DNA of 64,000 nt from Endocalyx cinctus (GCA_001600455.1 BCKC01000009.1:434001-498000); one strand, 5' to 3'. Positions 47,209 to 59,278 are shown, numbered from the stretch's first letter. Numbers and translations: made by a program. The notes: generated by a model not told the origin, from the sequence alone.

Positions 47209-47611
47209 GTGCGTATCAAAATCGAGATTCACTCTTTGACGGACGAATATTCTACCAATGAATCCGCTTTATCCCTGATCGCTATTGAACCCTCCACAAG
47301 AGGAGCTTTTCTTCGTACAGCTATGAATGAGAGACGCTTCAATTCTGTCAAAGCCATATTTCATCTGTCCAATGATGATGTGTCCTTAACCGAGGACTCG
47401 CCTGTCGCCGATTGGATGGCTGACTCGGAGCTTTCCAACTCCTTACCAGCTCTGACGTTCTTTCTAGGCAATTAAGGATGAGGACTACCAGGATGTAGCG
47501 GCGTTTCTGCGGTCTGGAATTCTCGAGTATTTGGCGCTGTGGTTTGATCGCGAAGTGGATAGGTCGAACCCTGCGAGGAAAAGGAATAATATCATAGAAA
47601 AGAAGAAATAG
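47209..47611 (+). pseudogene. Possible gene remnant, coding-like
   Basis: The frame 47209-47379 reads ESALSLIAIEPSTRGAFL and RFNSVKAIFHLSNDD. A later frame, 47468-47611, reads DYQDVAAFLRSGILEYLALW and ends in a Lys-rich tail and a stop. A TTTCTAG acceptor before 47468 and a weak GTGTCC donor at 47380 would join them in phase across 88 bases. No ATG of the right frame opens the first part. It is either a truncated gene or a small gene whose 5' end I cannot place. No family is recognised. Confidence 0.3.
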
Positions 47612-47791
47612 CAATTCTCATTGTCGTACATGCCCCGGAACTTACGCTGTTTTAACCCGAGTGGTGGATGAGCCGGGGTAAGCTGAGGGGAGCTTCGTAA
47701 GTTAAAGATTCGTATGGTCTCACGGGCTACCCGCTTACAGGCCACTGCATATATAGGTCGTTAACGTATATCCGAGCTTTAATCTCTCGCA

Positions 47792-49435
47792 TTACATCGG
47801 GATAGGGTCCTTTGGGTCCCCTTTTTGAAGCATCGGTTTTATAACGTCGTTAAAGCTATTAACGAATTGTTCTAATAACTCGTCGGGATATTCTTCTCGT
47901 CCGATACTTCTGAAAAGGTCCTGCAATTCTATGTCCGGACGCCAGTCCACGACTTCCCATATCAATCGCCTTCGATCCAGATTTTCAAAAAAGGCCGGGT
48001 GCGATCGCCATTTTACCAATGTTTGAGACGGAGTGCCAGGGCTGAAGTACCAAACGCCCCACTCGCGACCACTGGACCTGATACGGACCGGGTCGACGTT
48101 CTCAAAACACAATATTCCCGGTATGGTGGTCGAGAGCTGGGCTGATTTCAATCTTGGCAGTTCGGAGCATACCCTTCCAAACGCCTCCATCAACAGTATT
48201 AAAGAATCTTCGTCCGGAACCACGTCACTTTTGCAAGGATCAAAAATGGAAGGTTCAAATTGATCGAACGAATTGGCATCTTGTTCACTATCACCGTAAC
48301 TTGGAAGCATATCAAGTTCCGAAAGCATCCAGGGGTAGTTAATATTGTCCGGTCCAGGTTTACGAAAATAACAGCCCCCCGATGGTTTCCTCGTAGCAAA
48401 TTTGACATGAAGATGTTCTAAGCCTTGCCAGTACGTCTCCATTTGGACGTTTGGGGCCTGATTTGGGTTAGGGATGAATAATGATACATCGAATTCGCCT
48501 GATACGTAAAGCCTTTTAAGGGTGTTGATACGCGAAGTGGCCTTGCGAATAGCAGTCGATAAAGGATCATAAATATCTGATGGGTTTCGACTCAAATTAT
48601 AATTATAATAACCGGGAGCCCAGTAACAGGTAGGCTTCATATCTATGCGGAGCGATTCTAGATTCAACTGGGGTAATATGTCCGAAATGGCCTGGGTTAA
48701 GTCATGACGAGAAACTTGACATGCTGAGAGATAAGGAGCATTCCACTTGTTCAGGCTCCAATATCCGGTGGTAAGGTTGGGTAGCTTAGCAGAAATATCG
48801 ATAGGGATACGGTCGCAGATCTTCCATGACAACCATCCCAGTCTGAAATCCTTCACCACAGTTACGGTAGGTAGCTCCGATGGCTGCAAGAGGAGTATAG
48901 AAGAGATATCATGACGCCATCTCGGTAGGTCATTCAAATCATCATGATCTCTGTATATCGTATCGATCGGGGGTGTAGAATCGGTAGTCCTAGGGAACGA
49001 TTGGATATGAAATAGGCAATTCGTACTAGAATATACGTCTTTAATCATGAATTCAATATATCCATCGTTTACAATATCCCAAGACTTTAAAATGTGGAAT
49101 AAGTCATGTATTGCGGCCGTAAAGGCCTTGTTATTAGCTCTTCGATGCTTTCTTGGCGTGAATCGGACATCGTAGGCGGGAAGGACAATAGAGTAGTTGA
49201 TTCGTCTGATATAACTTCTACGGCGTCTGTCGTGCTGGAGAATATCTCGGAAGCGGTCTAGGTCGTTACTTCTCAACTCGATATCCCGGAACGTTTGTTT
49301 CTCAATAAACGAAAACCACCGGCGTGAGATAGTAGCTAGTGCCGGCCGATCAAAATCTGGACCATGTAGCAGGTTTATAATTTCTTCAAATATCTCCTGA
49401 GGTATCTTGTTCATTTTATAGTAGTAAATTTTCAT
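47792..49435 (-). CDS. F-box protein
   Basis: Single exon. The frame from the ATG at 49435 gives 547 residues; the ATG at 49414 (MNKIPQEIFEEIINLL) is the more likely start because the F-box begins right there. The F-box spans about the first 45 residues: LPxE-like IPQEIFEEI, then DRPALATISRRWFSFIEKQTF. It should bind Skp1 and place a target in an SCF ubiquitin ligase. The remaining 490 residues hold no clear WD40 or LRR domain but have scattered leucine-rich segments (LNLESLRI, SRINTLKRLYVSG, ELPRLKSAQL) seen in fungal F-box proteins with degenerate LRR-like folds. The gene is AT-richer than most neighbours. The target is unknown; such genes evolve fast in moulds. Confidence 0.82.
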   Translation of the reverse strand: MKIYYYKMNKIPQEIFEEIINLLHGPDFDRPALATISRRWFSFIEKQTFRDIELRSNDLDRFRDILQHDRRRRSYIRRINYSIVLPAYDVRFTPRKHRRANNKAFTAAIHDLFHILKSWDIVNDGYIEFMIKDVYSSTNCLFHIQSFPRTTDSTPPIDTIYRDHDDLNDLPRWRHDISSILLLQPSELPTVTVVKDFRLGWLSWKICDRIPIDISAKLPNLTTGYWSLNKWNAPYLSACQVSRHDLTQAISDILPQLNLESLRIDMKPTCYWAPGYYNYNLSRNPSDIYDPLSTAIRKATSRINTLKRLYVSGEFDVSLFIPNPNQAPNVQMETYWQGLEHLHVKFATRKPSGGCYFRKPGPDNINYPWMLSELDMLPSYGDSEQDANSFDQFEPSIFDPCKSDVVPDEDSLILLMEAFGRVCSELPRLKSAQLSTTIPGILCFENVDPVRIRSSGREWGVWYFSPGTPSQTLVKWRSHPAFFENLDRRRLIWEVVDWRPDIELQDLFRSIGREEYPDELLEQFVNSFNDVIKPMLQKGDPKDPIPM

Positions 49436-49692
49436 TAAAACTTAATAATAAGTACAAACTCAAAAGGAAGCAATTTCTTACTTAGTACAAGCGATTATTT
49501 TAATTGCAAAATAATCACTCAATCATGCCGTACGTAGTATGCGTGCATAGCTTATGTTCATTTTAATTAATAAGAGGGGTAAATCGCTGAGGGGTGCTGG
49601 TGCATGGTAAGCTGACGTGCAGGACCCATATAACCAACCACCATGAAAGGTATAGGCATCAATGACCACCATCTCCAGGTTCGACCCCAAGT

Positions 49693-50040
49693 ATGCTTCA
49701 GTACCGAACATCTCAGGGCAGTTTATCCAAGTATAATTTTCATCATGATATGAAATCCCTCTTGACTAATACGAGACTTGCAAAATACATGACGATAATT
49801 ATCCTAGTACACTTTACCCTGCGAAAGAATTACCCCGATAACAAGATGCCTTGTAATGATGTAAAAGGGTGCAAACTTCCAGCATCAGTCAAAATATTGC
49901 AAACACATGTCAAAAATAGCTGCGAAGGGTCATCGATTGCGGATGAGCGTAAAAAAGAATTATTTCGAGTGCATAGAACGAGAGCTTTTACTGATACGGC
50001 TATACAAATGCTTACTGATAGAGAGATTACGAGTTTTTAG
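49693..50040 (+). CDS. Doubtful short ORF with CCHC-like pattern
   Basis: A 115-codon frame; from the ATG at about 49792 it reads MTIIILVHFTLRKN and then CNDVKGC..., followed by LQTHVKNSC. The spacing C-x5-C-x12-H-x4-C could be a zinc finger. There is no homologue I recognise, the codon use is AT-rich and the region is otherwise empty, so it may be chance or a transposon-derived scrap. Confidence 0.2.
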   Translation: MLQYRTSQGSLSKYNFHHDMKSLLTNTRLAKYMTIIILVHFTLRKNYPDNKMPCNDVKGCKLPASVKILQTHVKNSCEGSSIADERKKELFRVHRTRAFTDTAIQMLTDREITSF

Positions 50041-50288
50041 ATAGGCGATTTAACTATATTGCGTCTTTCACTGAACACAAACGCGCCGATGGGTAGTGTT
50101 TATATTCTTGCTCGTACTACGCGACCTGTTGACTGACCTAGTTGTCCATCTTTTGATCTATTCCTGGCGATGTGCATCCTCCTTGTAAGTAGTAATTAAT
50201 TACATATTCCAATTCTTGTCGCCCATCTTCGTAAGGACTGGAAGATACTTGGAGTGTAACAGGACTCGTAGAACCACCGCGCACAATA

Positions 50289-50379
50289 AGGCAACCTCGT
50301 CCATCTCCGGTGTATCAATCTTGACCAGATGCGGCATCAGGTCGGAAGAAAACAATATCGAAGATCGACGAGGTTGCCT
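50289..50379. repeat. 13-base perfect inverted repeat
   Basis: AGGCAACCTCGTC at 50289-50301 and its exact reverse complement at 50367-50379 enclose 65 bases. It lies inside a weak minus-strand frame (50484-50200). Confidence 0.5.
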
Positions 50380-51506
50380 AGCACTTATGGCCGTTTTTTT
50401 TTTCGGCGACGACACGAATGTTTGAAAAGCGGGATGGATATCGGTAGAGATGAAACGAGTATAGATAAGAGGTAGCGTAGACAAAGAGAGGGGGTAGCCA
50501 GGCTAAGTCGACTTAGAAACTGGAATATACTTAGAGTATTGATATCTGCATCTTGATGTTTCTCCTTTAATGTCCAATTATCAGTTTTATTTCTAACACA
50601 ATCTATGGATAGAGATATTCTGTTAGAAATTAGATTATGAACGGAACCTCAACTATTTATCACCAACAACATGAAGTTCTCAATCTTATGACCTATTCCA
50701 CCTTGTTTTCGTGGTTGTGGAACGGAGATATTAATTATATTTTTCGTGTATAATACCATCACCAACAGGATTGAGTTCTTAATCATATAACTCGAAGGGG
50801 TTTAGTGAAGAATTTGCTAAGTTGGAAGAGGTTTCAAGCTTGGAAAAGCTAAAGCCTGCCGGTTCGGGAAGTGTAGAGACTGAAATTTTCTTTAAAGTGA
50901 CGAGAATTCTGAGCATGTGGTGTGGTGGCGAGATAATCGGCAGATATTGGGGTCTGGAAACTGGAGCTAGCTTCCTGCTGGATAGCCTGGGTCGGAACGG
51001 TATCGGTAGTCTAATAACGTCAAAACGAATCGAATTATACCGGGCGCTACTAACGCCGCTGTTTCAATATGTCGCTTTCTTGACCCCGGCTGGTTGAAAA
51101 AGGCTGGGAACGATGACTTTTGCCCACAGCACGCCTCGTAAGATATGGTTCTTCAATACTTGGTCCGAGTCTTCCTGAAATATCATTCCATATTAATTAA
51201 TATTCCTTGAAATAATATATATAACAATGTAGAAGGCACAATTGGGAGTTCTAATTATCATCTAGACAGTGTAGACTCACGGTTTAATCAAGACTGATAG
51301 TATTTCATGAAACTTTTTCTTTTGGTACGAGCAAGTATTCTGGAAACAAGATATGGAAAATAATTAGAGACGTAGTAAATATTCTACTGTTATGGTGGTA
51401 ATACAAGATCCATCAATATTTTATCATATTGTACCATCCGTCAAAACACCATAAGCATAGGGATATCACAAATAAGTTGCATGATAAATAAGGTGCTATG
51501 ATGTAG

Positions 51507-51828
51507 TACCTAGGTATGGTCCTCCACCTTTCATAGGGTGGCTAGAAGGCGACGGTAGTGATCACATGTCTTGTTACAGAGGGCACACCTACCTGTTTTT
51601 CCTTAGGTACCTACTATATATCTACGCGGCAGTGTACTATAGGTACATGGGTACGATCACGAGTATATTGGTAAATAATCATTTAATACCTAGGTAGTCT
51701 GGCAAACAAAAAAAATAGAATCAATTCTGCAAGAAGTATGTACCCTCGACTCTTCAATGCGAAGCCAATCAGGTAAGCTGATTCAAATATTTATTTACAT
51801 ATTTTGAAGTAGATGTACCTAGGTACAT
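51507..51828. repeat. Dispersed TACCTAGGTA palindromes
   Basis: TACCTAGGTA occurs at 51507-51516 and 51687-51696, and the 16-base perfect palindrome ATGTACCTAGGTACAT at 51813-51828. These match the motif at 31.8 and 33.1 kb. Confidence 0.6.
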
Positions 51829-54436
51829 GGTAGTAAATGAAAGTACACTTAGATCAGGCCAATCAAAAAATTTGACTCCAAAAAAAAATTGCAAGATACC
51901 TATCTTTGTTTATTCTTTTTGGTGTTGTGAATGTAAATGACATTTTTTACTAAGCAAGCCCATTTTTCTGATTGGTCAATGGAAATATTTTTCAACATTT
52001 TCCAATCGGATTTTTTCCATGTACCCCAGATCTTCCAAAATAGGCATAGTGCGTAGGTGTACTACGAGGCTGAAGAGTGATTGCAACATGATTGCAGCAC
52101 CCTTCCGAAAACTACTTAAGGAAGCACTTCTACTCACTTTGAGCAAACTTCTTCCTCCTCGTCAGAGCTCAAGAAACCAAACTCGTCTTCTTCCTTCGAC
52201 ATTCTTCATCTTCATTAGAGACTCTTCACTTCTTTCTACCTTTTGTTAATGTTGAATATTTCTCTACTTCAATCAATCTGTCAAATATCATCTACAACAT
52301 GATGCATCAACATAAACATCAACATCAACATTTGGCCTCAATTATTTACTCATATTACTTCATACCTCGAAGCGAAAAAAAAAAAACACCATACTACTTT
52401 ATGGATATATCATTACTTCTTCCTCAGTAACCACTGGTATTTATCTAGGTTTAGCAGATTCCATGACCACTTCTACTTTATCAATCACAAACCACGACTG
52501 CGACATCACCTAGAAGAGGAATGACATCTTATTCTAGTATCATCATACTTTGAAAGTAATCGACCTTGAGCAGATCCCTGCTCATCCATCAGTGATATCA
52601 TCAAGACTTTTCTCTAACAATCTCTCTTCAGAAACTACAAACCGGCCGACCATGATGATCTAACAACTCATCGCAAATCATTATTTGGTAATTAAATTAT
52701 TTTCTCTTTTTTCTTTTGTGTTTATTCCTGACTAAACTTTTTCTTCTTCTTCTTAGCACTTAGCCCCTCCATCCCTCCACCCCTCTGACACATCCACTGT
52801 ATATCCTTTACTACTGATGATACCCTTTCTCTCTCCCCATCTTCAAAGTACGGCGATGCTCCAATCAAAGCAAAGTACCCCAGTAAGCTTCAGAATCCCA
52901 GCGTCCTCCGGGGCTGCCCACGGCTCTTCTGCATAGCGACTTCTCCCCATATTTATTAGTCATGCGTGCTTTTAGCGCTGCCTCTTGCATAATAGGGCTG
53001 ATTTAATACTGGCTGGAAAAACTTCTGATTTGGGCTGAGACTTGGAAATGATTTATTTTGGGGGAAGGATTGGATCTTCATCTTTGGTCTTGGGGACTAC
53101 TTTGTGATAATATGTCGACTCGAACTTCACCATCAACAAAATATCGCGCGAACTCATCAAACAATGAACAAACGAGAAAACTTCAAAAAAAAAAAAAAAA
53201 AAGGGAAGAAGACGAAACCACAAACCACCAAAACAACAAAACAAAACAAAACTCAACGCTCGGTCGATCAATCAGCCACTCAATAATCATCAAAAAGTTT
53301 TGCAATCGCGATACGGCTTTAGGGAAGATGGAGAGGAAGGGAATCTAGGAATTTTAAAACAGGGCTTGGAGGATAATTCAATGGGGGGAATGGGGGATAA
53401 TGCAATGGCACAAAAAGAAGTGCGAATACAAACACATCAAATCGATCTGTTTCTATATATCATGTTCTCAATTCACCGAATCCATCGATCATGAGATTTA
53501 GAATCATTAACTCCAATCAAATTCATGAAACCTTACATACAACAGGTTTCTATTCAAACCACTCCATCATTTCTTCTAAACACTTGACTCGTGATACTTG
53601 TTCTTGTTGCCGCAATCTGGAATGTCCGAACTTAGTCACTACCGGTCGTCGATCAATTAACTAACTCATTAAGCACACGGCGGCCTAAAAGCGTGCAGTG
53701 ATAGCGCCATCAGCGTATCGCCAACATATCACAGCTATTACCAACACATACCATGGATGTTACTAACCAACATGGTGGGCGTACTTGAGTACATACGTGA
53801 GTAAGTAGACGCTAAATATCTTATGCGGTTGGCTGAAGGTTTGGAGGCTGATTGAACCCTTGCATTGAAATTCTCGGCTAACGTGTCGCTAAGCTTCTTA
53901 TCAGATAGCGCGTCTGCTAATCTCGGGTTGGCGAATCTTAGTATCTCCACCACATGCAATGTACAGTAATTACAAGTAGTATGGATATATGGATATACCT
54001 TGGTAAATGCCCAGGTGAGCGTAAGAAATAAGTAGTATCCATGATACATATAAATACGTAAGTACTTAACCTATAATAATTGATATGATAAGAATAATAG
54101 AAAAAGATGGTTCATCAAATAATGATGTTATGGGTGTCTAACTTAACCTTTTCTAGATATCATCAAAGCCCATGAAAGTTGAATTATTGTCCTTTCGTGC
54201 CGAATTCCGTTCTAGTATTGTCTAGAACTGACGGTATAGTCCGTGACATTAACGCACAGCCACGGGGCGCAAGATAAACCAGTCCTACCAGTCAGCAAGT
54301 TAGCCACAAATACGTCAGCTAATCTAGATACCCTGTCTAGGATGGTGAGTACTATACTTGATTCGGTATAGGTGGCCTTGGTAGCCAAGACATTCATCTT
54401 ACGAGTCAATAACAGAGCCAACAATTAATCAAATCA

Positions 54437-54640
54437 ATCAATCATTCTCCCTAACTTTTTTTTTTTTTTTTTTTTCCTCTTCACAATCCCTTCACAATTT
54501 CTTCATTACTTTTCGTTACGCGTCTTAATTATTATTTAGTCTTCTTTTTCTTCCTCTTTTCCTTCTTCTCATTTTACACTCTTTTCATCTATTTCCACCC
54601 ATATCCTTCCTTCTCTTCCTATTTCTGAAGAAGAGAATTG
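54437..54640 (+). promoter_or_regulatory. Pyrimidine-rich leader of the Ca2+/H+ exchanger gene
   Basis: A run of about 20 T at 54457-54476 is followed by CTT/TCC-rich sequence up to about 30 bases before the ATG at 54673. Such tracts mark core promoters and 5' UTRs of well expressed fungal genes. Confidence 0.4.
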
Positions 54641-54672
54641 ATCGCCACTGTCCGAGTCATACGTCATTACAG

Positions 54673-56841
54673 ATGACTACAGCTTCTAACGATGTTCCGT
54701 CTAGCGGTGTGAACCAACCGGTGACTTCCCACGGTGAAACCACTTTGCATTCCGAGGCTAATCGAATTAATTCGCTTGGTCAAGAAAAGACCGCCAATAC
54801 GAATGGTTCTGGAGACCATGGTGAATTGAAGACCCAACCTGGCAGCGAAGATGCCGTCGTAACTGGCGATGCGGAAAAAACCGCAGACACGAAGAAGCCC
54901 AACGTCGCCGTAAGATTCTTCTTGACCACCAAGAAAATCCTCTTCCATAGTTGGATCAACTTGTTGCTGGTCTTTGTACCCGTCGGCATCGTTGTTGCCA
55001 ATATTCCTGGCGCGCCCTCCGGTCTTGTCTTCGGACTTAACGCCGTTGCCGTCATCCCTCTGGCTGGCCTTCTTAGCCATGCCACTGAATCCGTAGCTCG
55101 CAAGCTTGGCGACACTATTGGCGCCCTGCTCAACGTGACCTTTGGAAATGCCGTCGAATTGATCATCTTTATCATTGCGCTGGTCAAAGGCGAGATCCGT
55201 ATCGTGCAGGCCTCTCTGCTGGGTTCCATTCTTTCGAACTTGTTGCTCATCTTAGGTGGCGCTTTCTTCCTAGGTGGCTTGCGATTCCGGGAACAGATCT
55301 ATAACAGCACCGTCACCCAGATGAGTGCCTGCTTGCTCAGTTTGAGCGTCATCAGTCTGGTTTTGCCCACTGCCTTCCACGCATCCTTTTCCAGCACGCA
55401 AGAAGCAGATGAACAATCCTTGAAGATCAGCCGAGGCACGAGTGTCGTAAGTGAAAATTCTTTATTCCACCAAAATGTCGGATGACTAACTTTCAGCTAG
55501 ATTCTACTTTTGGTCTATATCCTTTATCTATTGTTTCAGTTGAAGTCTCACGCTCACATGTATGAGTCGACACCGCAACATATCATCGACGAGGAATCTA
55601 CACCTGGGCCGGCTGTTGCTTGGTTCGATTCGTCTAGCTCGGATTCAAGCTCTTCGTCTTCGGATTCTGACTCAGATACGTCTAATCAATCCGGAAATAC
55701 TATGTCACGTCGTGTCAGACGAGCGATCCGTCGGCGAAGAAAGAAGTCCAGTGCCTCGTCCATGGATACCGCTGAAGATGCTACCACACCTATACAAGAG
55801 GGAGCTGAGCCTGAGCCATCGACCAAATCACGGAAGAAGAGGCACGAGTATGTAGATACATCAGATGAAGAGGACCGGGATTCACGCCGTAAACATCGTC
55901 ACGGCAAGCACTCGAAACGCAAGCATCGCCATCACCGGAAGAACAAGAGTCCTGCCGAAGAGAACATTGCTGGCCAGGCGCCCACCGATGTGCGAACCAC
56001 GAACGAACCTAATGGAGAACCTCGCCGCGTTGATTTCGCCGAAACAAACACTCCAGCCGAGTCCACCGCCGAGGTTTCCCAGCCCGGTCCCAAGAGACCT
56101 TTCAACAACTTGCGCGGTTTGTCCGTCAAAAACCTGGCCCCCCCTGTCTTTACGGGTCCTCAATCTGTGGCACCGCCTGCACCCATCGGACCGGTACCTC
56201 ACGTCCGTTACGGCATTCGCAGAACCAATTCGCTGCCAGAAAGATCCAACGGGGAGTATCAGTACCGTGCTCCAGGAGCCATGCTTCCGTCTCGCGTACC
56301 GCCGCAAGCCCTGGCTGAGCCGAACAAGGAAAATGGCGAGTCCCACGAGGATGATCTGTCGCGAGTCTCGGCTATAGTGATGCTGCTTATCTCTACCGCG
56401 CTCGTCGCTACATGCGCCGAGTTCTTAGTCGGGGCCATCGACGACGTCGTCGCCAACAGCTCCCTCACGGAAACCTTCATCGGTTTGATCATCCTACCCG
56501 TCGTCGGTAACGCGGCCGAGCACGTCACGGCCATCTCGGTGGCTATGAAGAATAAGATGGATCTCGCGATCGGTGTTGCGATCGGCAGTTCTATCCAAGT
56601 TGCCCTCCTGCTCACCCCGTTCGTCGTCATCCTCGGCTGGATCATCGACCAGCCCATGACGCTTTACTTCACCCTCTTCGAAACGGTCTGTCTGTTCGTC
56701 TCGGCCTTCATCATCAATTTCCTCATCCTCGACGGTAGGAGTAATTATCTCGAAGGCGCACTGCTTTGCTCGACGTATATCATCATTGCTCTAGCGGCCT
56801 TTTTCTACCCCGATGGTGATGCGGCTAGCCCAGAGGGTTAG
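54673..56841 (+). CDS. Vacuolar Ca2+/H+ exchanger (CAX/VCX1-like) with long insert
   Basis: Two exons, 54673-55446 and 55501-56841; the 54-base intron ends CAGCTAG and joins RGTSV to [18 protein letters not shown]; 704 residues. The first half has a disordered N-terminus of about 75 residues and then helices with [20 protein letters not shown], the first CAX alpha-repeat. The second half contains [20 protein letters not shown], the second repeat. Between them (about residues 285-540) is an Asp/Ser/Arg/Lys-rich, probably disordered insert with RRRKK and [16 protein letters not shown] blocks, where typical members have only a short acidic loop. The exchanger should load Ca2+ into the vacuole against H+, and take part in calcium and stress signalling. 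Confidence 0.9.
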
Positions 56842-57213
56842 TTTTAATACATCTAATTTGCCGTATATGAGAAGTCTAGGGGGAAATATGCTGGATTCAG
56901 CATCTGGGTATATAGACACGTCGATGTGCGTGTTAGAATAATATACGAATAATCTACGAGACAAATATTCGGCAATGACTTTGACTTCGTAGAACTTTTA
57001 ATATATGGAAAATACCTCCATGTCTTTTTATGTACTTTTATTATATAACAGTCATACCAAAAATAAAAACGTCGCGAAAAAAAGAACAGAAATGGTAAAA
57101 TTGAGCCTTTTTTTTAATATCGTCATATCAAAACCATATTTTTTACAAATTCCCTCTGACTCGCAAATGTAATTTCAAGTACTACCAGACCGTCAAAGTG
57201 AGTATGAATTCGA
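56842..57213. other. Convergent 3' spacer
   Basis: AT-rich region between converging stops, with T/A runs only. Confidence 0.5.
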
Positions 57214-58477
57214 TCACTTCTCACTACCCTCAGGTACAAGCACCGTACTACCCTCCGGATCAGCCGACTTCTCGTCCGTTTCCCTCTCGGCATAATGCCG
57301 GTCCAGGTCCTTCACGACCTGCCGTCCCTTGAAGTTGGTCATGAGCTGGGATCCCTGGCTGCGAAGCCCGTACGCGTACCATAGCGGTAGAGCCCTAAGC
57401 CACCTCAGGGTATCGCCGAACAAGGGCGCGACGACGTGGCCGGAGCGACCGGTCAGGATCTGCGCGCAGACGGCGTCGGCCACGGTCGCCGGCTCGAGCG
57501 AGGGGACGAGGAAGGGGTTCGTCTCGGCGTACCCGGTGAACAGGGCGGTGCGGGTGTGGCCCTGGTTCACGAGGACGGTGCGGACCCGGGGCGCGGCGTA
57601 CCGGGTCGCGAGCTCGGCCGCGAGGCCCTCGTGAAAGGCCATGGCGGCCGCTTTCGAGGCGCCGTAGTCGACCATGTTCGGGACCGTCATCCACGCGGCG
57701 TAGCTCGCTACGGTGACGACCATGCCGTGGTCGCGCGCGATCATGGACGGCAGGAATTCCCGGGCGGCGCGGAAGTGCGCGAAGCAGTTGACGTCGAAGG
57801 TGAATTTCAGATCGCGGTCCGTCGTCTCGAGGACGGTCTTGCCGCGCGCGACGCCGGCGTTGTTGACGAGGATGGTGGGGTCCCCGACGGTGGCGCGGAC
57901 GGTGGCCGCGACGGAGGAGAGGTCCGCGGCCGAGGTTAGGTCGCACTTGAAGTAGTGCACGTTCGGACCTTTTTTTTTTTTTTTTTTTAGCGCAATGTCA
58001 GTGCAAAGGAAAGCATTGTATAGAAGAAGAAGGGAAGATTTAGGAATGAATGATTCGAGGAAGAAGAGAGAAAAAAAACTTACCGGCCTCGTACGTCAAA
58101 GGCTGAATATCCAAAACCACGACCTTCAAGCCCTTCTCGGCCAGCAACCGGACCAAATGACCGCCGATACCGCCGGCGCCGCCGGTAACGACGGCGATCT
58201 CGTTCGGCCAGTCGTACTTATCCTGAACGGAATTGTTCACGACGCGGTCCGAGTACGCCGAGCTCAGCCACCGGGCCAGGGCGAGGTAGAAGACGGCCTT
58301 GAAGCGCGAGAAGGCTAAGGGGTGGAGCATGCGAAAGTTCTCGCCTTTCTGGGTCAGGCGCGCGAGCAGGAATAGAGGGAGGAGGAGGGCGGGGTTGAGG
58401 GCGGTGCGTCCGATTAGCCGGATTATAGGGTCCGCCGTTAGGCCCTCGCGCGGGAGGAGGCCTTTGTGCATAGGCAT
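57214..58477 (-). CDS. Short-chain dehydrogenase/reductase (RDH10/SDR16C-like)
   Basis: Two exons, 58477-58084 and 57968-57214, with a 115-base intron; 382 residues. The N-terminal 90 residues include a hydrophobic stretch (LNPALLLPLFLLARL) likely to anchor the protein to a membrane. The Rossmann part shows VVTGGAGGIGG (TGxxxGIG), VVVLDIQPL with Asp after beta-2 (NAD preference possible), KCDLTS, ILVNNAGVARG (NNAG), and the catalytic set with Ser in VASYAAW and YGASK. All active residues are present. Relatives act on retinoids, steroids or long-chain alcohols; the substrate here is open. The intron ends with a run of A just before the acceptor instead of a pyrimidine tract, but this join alone keeps the frame (EAG|PNVHYFKCD). 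Confidence 0.88.
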
Positions 58478-59278
58478 TTTTTATTTTATATGTATATATA
58501 TATATATATATATTAATGAGATATTGTCTTAGAGGTAAAATTGAATTAACCTAGTTATTTATTCAACCTAGTCTCTTATGATGAATTAAGATAATAATGA
58601 TAATGGGAAGATAAAAAAAAAAGGAAGACAGAGAGAAAGAAGAAGTGGTAGATTTCATTAGCTACAAATATTAACTTTTTTTTTTCCCTCCATTTCCCTC
58701 CATCCAAGACTCGAAGATTATTCTCATACGTAAATGTATATAAGTGTACTATTATTATCCATGATCAGTACCAAGAACAATGACTACCGAGGCTCGAGTA
58801 ATAGACTATCGCTCAAAATGGTGGGTTAAGATGCGGGGATACAGGGGTGAACAGCTTAAATGAAAGGGGTTTGTCGCATTAGAATCCGTGGATGATACTA
58901 GGCAGCTAGGCAGCTAGGCAGCTAGGTTAGCCTGCTAGCGTGTAGCTTTCATAAACGGATTTTTAATACGGAGTACAGTATATGATGAATGGCCCGTAAC
59001 AAACTGAAAACAACTGTTTTAAGGGATATTTAAGAGTATATTGCGTTTCCACCACTTAATACAGCGTCTTTTCACCCATTAGTAGAGAGCGAATACAAGA
59101 GAAGTTTTATTTTAATTTACTTTATTTTATTTTATTTTAATGTATTAAATAGCTATTATAATAAATGCGTCAAAAATTTCGGGATAAAAGCTTCATTGCT
59201 GCCTCCCGAGACGGCAAGAAGAAGTAAACGATCCAACATCCCCAGAGATTCCCCAGCTCCCGACAGATTCTCCCACTC
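58478..59278. other. Intergenic spacer with microsatellites
   Basis: A TA repeat lies at about 58493-58513 just upstream of the SDR start, and three copies of GGCAGCTA at 58901-58926. No gene seen. Confidence 0.5.
58901..58926. repeat. Tandem repeat GGCAGCTA x3
   Basis: Three head-to-tail copies of an eight-base unit, with a partial fourth. Confidence 0.7.

Larger units (their letters stand above)
49436..54672. other. 5.2-kb gene-poor region
   Basis: I support no protein gene here. Weak frames are noted at 49693-50040 (+) and 50200-50484 (-). CCTAGG palindromes lie at 51507-51828. From about 52000 to 52900 and 54440 to 54640 the plus strand is rich in CTT/TTC tracts, as in fungal leaders. 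The latter probably belongs to the Ca2+/H+ exchanger. The former has no gene behind it. Confidence 0.5.

Noticed and set aside
52019..53348. Short frames in the CTT-rich and A-rich stretch
   Set aside because: Composition driven by simple sequence; no family pattern.
57395..57955. Long open frames on both strands overlapping the SDR gene
   Set aside because: They are antisense or shifted shadows of a GC-rich exon; they are Arg/Gly-rich and have no domain.
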